A DNA stretch of 64,000 nucleotides from Capitulum mitella. Its lineage: Eukaryota > Arthropoda > Thecostraca > Pollicipedomorpha > Pollicipedidae. The stretch spans positions 8,681,432 to 8,745,431 of the forward strand of contig CP099840.1 in assembly GCA_030062745.1 (NCBI GenBank), written 5' to 3'. Positions 58,460 through 64,000 of the stretch are shown here, piece after piece. Within the stretch, counting starts at the first letter, position 1, and each line of letters opens with the position of its first letter. Both the position numbers and the translations under genes were made by a program. The notes under the pieces are model-generated. The model was not told where the DNA came from. It saw only the letters and a list, made by a program, of their open reading frames with translations, and ran no database searches.

Positions 58460-60275
58460 ACCGACAATAAATGACGTGTCACTTCGGGCCTCGCCGGTAG
58501 CACCTCAACGCAGTTCTCTGTTTTATGAACCGTTATCTGCGCAGCACTGCGGCGAGCCGACGCAGCTCATGACGTCCAGCGAAGCTCGTCAAAATCGGAG
58601 ACCGAGTCACGGGCATCGCGCCGACACTCTGTCGCTGTGTGCGTTCTCGCGGTACGGCGAGCTCCGACCTACCCCGGGTGATTCAGAATGACTTTTTTTG
58701 ACGACGGATCGTCTGTAGGACATTTAGGGACTTGATTTTGAATCCGGCATCCGTTTGGCACCATTTAACTCAATGAGGTTCGTTTCAGAGGACTCGAGAT
58801 TCATTAATTCTAAATTGAGACAGGTCTGGGATCCAGAGCCCTCTGTCAAAAATGAAATGCATCTTAATAAATCGCAATGGCGCTAAATGGATACCAAGTT
58901 CGAAATCAGCGTCCCGAAATGCAGCAGAGGCGATCTGTGGTTAAAAAGGACATCCTGAGTTTTCCGGGGTAAAAAATGACGATTTTCACCATTTCCGGGC
59001 TATTGACCTGACCTGGGAGGCCTCCGGTCACCCTAAAACCGTAAAACCAGATTCCACTGACCTCTTCTGAAGACGAACAACACGTTCGTTTTTGTTTCCC
59101 GGCTCTAGCATGATTAAGAGCCAGTCGCCAGGGGGAAATGTACCAATCAACAAAAGTTGTCCAGTTTTGAAGACACTTCATCACACTTCATTTTCAGTCC
59201 TAAGCCTGAGAAAGGGTAACTTTCGATGGTTTAAAATGATTTAAACCCTTTGTGAAACACTCTACAAGCTCATGGTTTTCATCTGAATTTGTGGCCACAC
59301 CTTAAAAACTTGACCTTAAAAATATCCTTCGAGGTAATTTTTTTCAAAACCCGTGTATATGAAACTCGAGATAGTCAAAAGCTGCGCTAGGTCATTCTGA
59401 TCAAAGTACCGTCAGATAATCGAAAATCAGACCCATAGCTACTACGTTGTGAAGTAAAATGTGCAGTAAGTTTTGATGAAAATGGGCAAATTTAGACAAA
59501 CTGAAAGTGCTGTATCACAACATTCCTTCGTCAGATCAATCTGAAAATTATAAAACTGCAATATTAGGCTATAGTTACCCCCTAGCACCAAGGGTCATGG
59601 AAGTTCGATACTGTGGTGTATTACTCCCCTGTCGATTTGTGGTGGAATCCCAAGTTATCGCGAGTCATTTCAGTGTCATTTCAGTTCTGTACTTGGCGCA
59701 GTTAAAAATTCCAGAGCGCAATTGATGCTCTTTGTCAGGAAGAGTAATGCAACCTTATCTGACCTGATCTAAACTGATCCTGACTGCATGAAAAGCAGGT
59801 AATGCAGACTGCGAGTGTGATCTGAAGTGAATGACCAAACTGATGATCAGAAGGTTTTACTTCTGTCCTTTTTGCCACGTGGATGAAAACGACTGCCATT
59901 GAGCATCGATCTTTGGTAGGCGAGGTATGTATGTATAGTATGTGTGTAAAGTAAGTAAGTAAAAATATGTATTTGGTATGTACAGTAAGGCCAATGTTCC
60001 ACCTGGCCTTGGTTGACCTTGACGCGATATTTTTTAACTATTTACATGTTCCTGATGAAGAAGATCGTGGCCTTCCGTCTCATACACAGATGAAGGCTCT
60101 AAGACCAGTGTTGCCAATGATGTGATGTACGAACCGGTGTCAGTTTTCCGCCGTCGTGTTATGCGTTTTACGTGACCTGTAACGTCACTAGTCGTGTGAC
60201 CAGGGCTAACATAGTATTCTCTGGATCACAAGACTCAAGCCTATCAATTAGTGGTATACCGGTTCAGATCTGACG
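58460..60275. other. Unannotated sequence
   Basis: The first 240 bases may include the mariner 5' end. A GTAT/GTAA-rich stretch lies at about 59925-59985. No coding or RNA feature is supported. Confidence 0.4.
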
Positions 60276-60362
60276 GTTATATCCTGAGACAGCAGGGGGT
60301 TCCATTTTTGACACCCCTTAGCGGTCGCGGGTATAAAAACACGTCGGGCGGTGCCGGGTTAA
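60276..60362 (-). mobile_element. Solo piggyBac-like terminus
   Basis: The stretch ending GGCGGTGCCGGG then TTAA (60359-60362), preceded by an ACACCCCTTAGCGG block, has the CCC-plus-TTAA form of the other ends here when read on the minus strand. No partner end was found to the left. Confidence 0.45.
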
Positions 60363-60948
60363 AAGATGTTTTTTTCATTTTCCTTTGATTTTTTTTGCTG
60401 TAGCGTAAAGGAGGCGCCCACACCATGGAACAGAAAATAAGGGTGAATTCTCCCCCTGTTTCCCCCGTAATTACACCCATGGAAGTATGGAAACGCTCCA
60501 TTTGCCTGGTGTTGAAAGGTCTCTGTATCCGGAAAAGTGTGGAGAGGGCAGATGGTAGTTTTTCATTAAGATGTAATAACAAGATAATTGCGCTCAGTTT
60601 CATAATTAATACTGTGCATTTAAAGACATTGTACTTCATGAATAGTTGTTATGTGGGTGGTGGGGAAAATTGTTACGAATAACTCGTGGAATTCCTTTTG
60701 AAGTTAAGTTATTTTTCTTATATTACTGAAGTAATTAGAAATACATTATTTACATCATATACGCATATAGGGGCACGGTAACTCCTCTACAGTTGGGAAG
60801 CATGGGGCAAAGAAGCATTTTGGATTAATTCTTTCCAGCCAACCCCCATAGGGTCAATGTAAAATGTTAGAAACGTTGGGAGGCAGCTGTCCCTACCCCC
60901 GTGGCCTCTTTCCGCTCCGTTGTACATATATGTTGTATACTTACATAT

Positions 60949-61004
<56 letters not shown>

Positions 61005-61718
61005 TACAGACCGCAACAAATAAATTCGCGCAGATGTCTTTCCTTTTTTAACATGTAAATAAAAGGAAGATACTCGGTTGAGTCCGTAGCCTCTCTGTCA
61101 GTGCCACAACACTTTTTCATTTGTTGGTCACAAATGAGTAGCTAACGACCAAATCACTGTACGGAGCGTGATACACAAATATCTAAATGTCATTCGTCGC
61201 CGGACCACAAATGCTCGACCAACGGTGGGCGCGCCACGCCACGAGCTCCGAAATCCAACGTTCCACATGCTGTGGAAATTTCCAACGGTCACACCATAAC
61301 GTGTACATTTGAAAAAATGTCCCATTTTCTTATCAAAATTGTTACTTTTGCGTCTCCCTCACAAATCTAAAGCATAATCATACTTTAGAGAAAGCCCGTC
61401 GCAAAGTTGCTTCCCGTGCAGTTTTAACCGTTTAAAGACTGGCGCAGTTCATGTGAACGTAAAGGACGGGTTCTTCCACTGAATACTTTAGATCCAAAGC
61501 CTGTCAAACGTATAATCCGATGTGGCATGAGTATCGTGAGCAAGACCACGGACAACGGTTTACATCGACCTAAAACGCTGAACCGTGTCCAGCTCTCGGG
61601 ACGTCGTACCTAAAACCCACAACGCATCAACAACGGAGCGCTTCAGACATGTTTTTCTGTAGTGACGGACTCCCTGCGTATAAAGGCATGGGCGCTGAAT
61701 TCCGAAGAGAAATATTCA
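60363..61718. other. Unannotated sequence with a TA microsatellite
   Basis: The segment 60440-60480 resembles the insertion site of the hAT element near 1500-1545 (CCCCCGT..TTACACCCATG). A pure TA run is listed separately. Nothing else is recognised. Confidence 0.4.
60951..61008 (+). repeat. (TA)n microsatellite
   Basis: About 25 TA units, near-perfect, flanked by ATATAC variants. Confidence 0.95.
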
Positions 61719-62901
61719 GCCCGTCCCTGATTGGACGGGGGCGGTTGGTCGTCCCCTGACATTTTTCTAGGATTGCGAGAGAACTAACATACACAGCGCC
61801 ACGAAACTTTGTGTACCTTTTGCTTCATCATTTTTACGCCTTGTATCAAAGTTTTTACCTCAAGTCAGATCAGGTGCCTGACCTAGGTCAGGCCAAACAG
61901 ACCTATGTCCAAAAAGTTTAGCGCCCTGTAACTTTTTTGCAAAACAAGATATCACAATAATACTTTCAGAGATTAGTCATCTTCATAGTTGCAACAAATT
62001 CGCTATCTCAGATTTTTCGGTATTTTCTGGGTCATTGACCTAAGGTCAAGCCCATTTTTAAGGCATGTCTTCGTTTTTTTCGGAAATGGGCGGAATTCTT
62101 CATAGCATTTTTAGTATGGAGTGAAGCAGACATCTAGTTACCGTCATTGGGCAAAGTATCAATGACTTCCAGCCATTGACCTGAGGTCAGGTCACAAATA
62201 ACTGTTGTGGGCCAAAATGTACCACCGCCAAAATCAGCGATGAATTACTCAGAATGAGTAGAAAATGACAGAACTGGCTTGCACAGACGTAAGTAATACC
62301 AGGAACCTCAAAAAGTGTAAAAAAATAGCATATTTTGGAAATAAACAGGCTCTCGCGAATAAAGCTCCGCCAGTTGTGTAAGCATGAGAAACCATCACAA
62401 AAACCATTAAGGGCAATAAAGTTTACATATAGGATAGGCTTATGTCGCGAAAATAAAGAAACGCTAAAATTAGTTCCCGTTAATTTCTTTCTGCATACGG
62501 CTGAGGCGCCCGCCGATAACCGGCATGAAAATCGCCTTGTCTTTAACTCCACGTTTCGGCGTATGTATTGAAGAAATGTGAGAAATTAGATGTGTATCGG
62601 CATCTGAGGACCTTTACTTGTGCGTTGGCGCCTTTACCTATGCGTTATTAGTCACAGCGCTTGAGATTCAGGCCGTTTCTCGCTCTCATGAATCGGTTAT
62701 GAGAAAACATATATAGGACGTAAATTGCCTAAATATTACCTAAGACTAAAAATGGGACCAGTTTCGAGCCCTACTCGACACAAGCTTTCCAACGGCGTGA
62801 TTATTTTTACCGTGCGACCAACCGTTCGTGAGTTAGAGAGGGGCGGTCAACCGTCCCCCCCAGTACAACATGATCGTCGCGGACCCACGGTCGTGCACGG
62901 G
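61719..62901 (+). mobile_element. piggyBac-like MITE, copy B, full length
   Basis: The left end GCCCGTCCCTGATTGGACGG follows TTCA and the right end GTGCACGGG precedes TTAG; both flanks look like mutated TTAA targets. The first ~680 bases are the diverged reverse complement of 44172-44872. Length (1,183 bases) is close to the 1,204 bases of the MITE at 39221, consistent with related non-autonomous families. Non-coding. Confidence 0.65.
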
Positions 62902-62905
62902 TTAG

Positions 62906-64000
62906 AATCGGTCCGTACTCCAGCATAGTCTTATTGCAGTTTCCTATGACAATTTTAGAATATTCTTGCCAGCAACCAGACGCCACGAATATGACGGCCG
63001 CACAGTTATCAAAGCGCATCTGGAAAATTTAGACATGCCTGGCCCGCTAAACTTGTTGACGGCCGACGAATTCAAGTGTCGGGGTGCGCCATTTTCTTTA
63101 AGATGTCGGCGTGACACCTGCTATATTTGGCGTCGGCCTGCAGCCGCCTGTCGCTCGAGCGCGCCAACCCTGATCAGGCCAGATTTGCCCCAGGCGCTGA
63201 ACCAGACGGCATTCGGGAATTTTGCCCTCGAGGTACCGTACAGCTGCGTCGCGACCTTGAAATGCTGTTGACATCCGTGGAGGTAGAGACGTGTTCGTAA
63301 TCGCATTTGGAGTTGCGTTCCAATGTCGAGCAAACTTTGTTCACGTGTCAAAGCAACCGAGTTACTCACGAATCTGAAATCCGTTTTGCGATAGGTGTAG
63401 CTGTTTGCCCACTGGATGTGAAAAATTTCAACGAAATTTTCATTACAAGCAATGACGGAGAACGCTACTCAGGTTAAACTTACTGATGGTCGTCTCCCAT
63501 CACTACCTCGTATGAAAGCCAGTCCTCATATTTCAGTACGTCATGGCCATCTGGCCCGTTGACACTGGGGGTTAAACTTACCGGTAATTGACCAGGGGTG
63601 ATAAAAAATTCTCGATTGAAAACTTTATGACAATATTTCATTTTAGTCAACTTCAAGGCTCCGCATGTCACCCCTATCCAACTGCACTCACAGTCACAGT
63701 CCACCCTTCTGGCGTTCAAAGTGGATCTGATGATCAGCCCAGTCTTTGCTGTGGACGTCTGGTCGTGTCACTCTGGGGCGGTGCGCGGGAACGCAGGCGT
63801 TACGGCTGCAGCAGCAGGCCTGCAGAGCTCGTTAACAGCGTTTATCGCGCGGCCTCGACCTTGGTGTTGAGGCCTGCTGCCCAGACGCCCGGCTCTTTCC
63901 TTCCTCCGCAGCAACGTCGCCACAGATGTGCGTTATAAATTTACAGGGAAACAGCTCCACACGGCTCATTTGAGTGGACGGCGTGGGAGATTTTTCGAGT
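62906..64000. other. Unannotated sequence to the window edge
   Basis: The stretch 63730-63920 is GC-rich and could hold an exon, but frames there (63588-63938 plus) show no known motif. No feature is supported. Confidence 0.4.

Overview
This is eukaryotic nuclear DNA from an animal, most likely an arthropod and plausibly a crustacean. The case rests on spliceosomal introns with GT..AG borders, a secreted protein with the six-cysteine clip-like domain of arthropod serine-protease homologs, and a transposon mix (hAT, piggyBac-like, mariner, Penelope-like, BEL/Pao, a tRNA-derived SINE) typical of invertebrates. Species cannot be read from the window. Host coding DNA stands out as GC-rich at third codon positions against a more AT-rich, repeat-laden background, so most of the open reading frames in the window are chance products.

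Host genes. (1) Minus strand 19288-20163: a 291-residue secreted protein with a signal peptide, three tandem 25-residue Q-rich repeats and a terminal clip-like cysteine domain, with a plausible TATA box just upstream. (2) Minus strand 50880-48292: three clean exons of a Rab32/38-type small GTPase, interrupted by two introns, one of which holds a short hAT-type element; the first and last exons are not identified. (3) At 7786-8382 (plus) and 13888-13286 (minus): the same pair of putative exons carried on both arms of a large inverted duplication.

Layout. 1.5-5.2 kb: a 3.7-kb hAT element with an exact 8-bp target duplication and a decayed BED-finger remnant. 7.4-14.2 kb: an inverted duplication with ~1.8-kb arms and long CT/TCTG microsatellites, whose spacer holds a second, smaller inverted-repeat element. 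15.5-15.8 kb: a hAT-type MITE. 16.9-17.5 kb: a two-copy tandem repeat. 19.3-20.2 kb: the clip-domain gene. 25.8-34 kb: a ~0.7-kb repeat in inverted pairs, a minisatellite-rich dispersed repeat, and two separate Penelope-like fragments. 38.5-44.9 kb: a second copy of the minisatellite repeat split by a 1.2-kb piggyBac-type MITE, a related MITE carrying a SINE, a BEL/Pao pol pseudogene and another MITE. 48.3-50.9 kb: Rab32 exons. 53.2-54.6 kb: 10-bp and 19-bp minisatellites. 57.5-58.5 kb: a broken mariner transposase. 61.7-62.9 kb: another copy of the MITE seen at 44 kb.

The genes do not form a pathway or operon. The window reads as a gene-poor, transposon-nested stretch with two ordinary host genes. 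I found no convincing new molecular system; the most unusual item is the inverted duplication that places two copies of the same exons pointing at each other.
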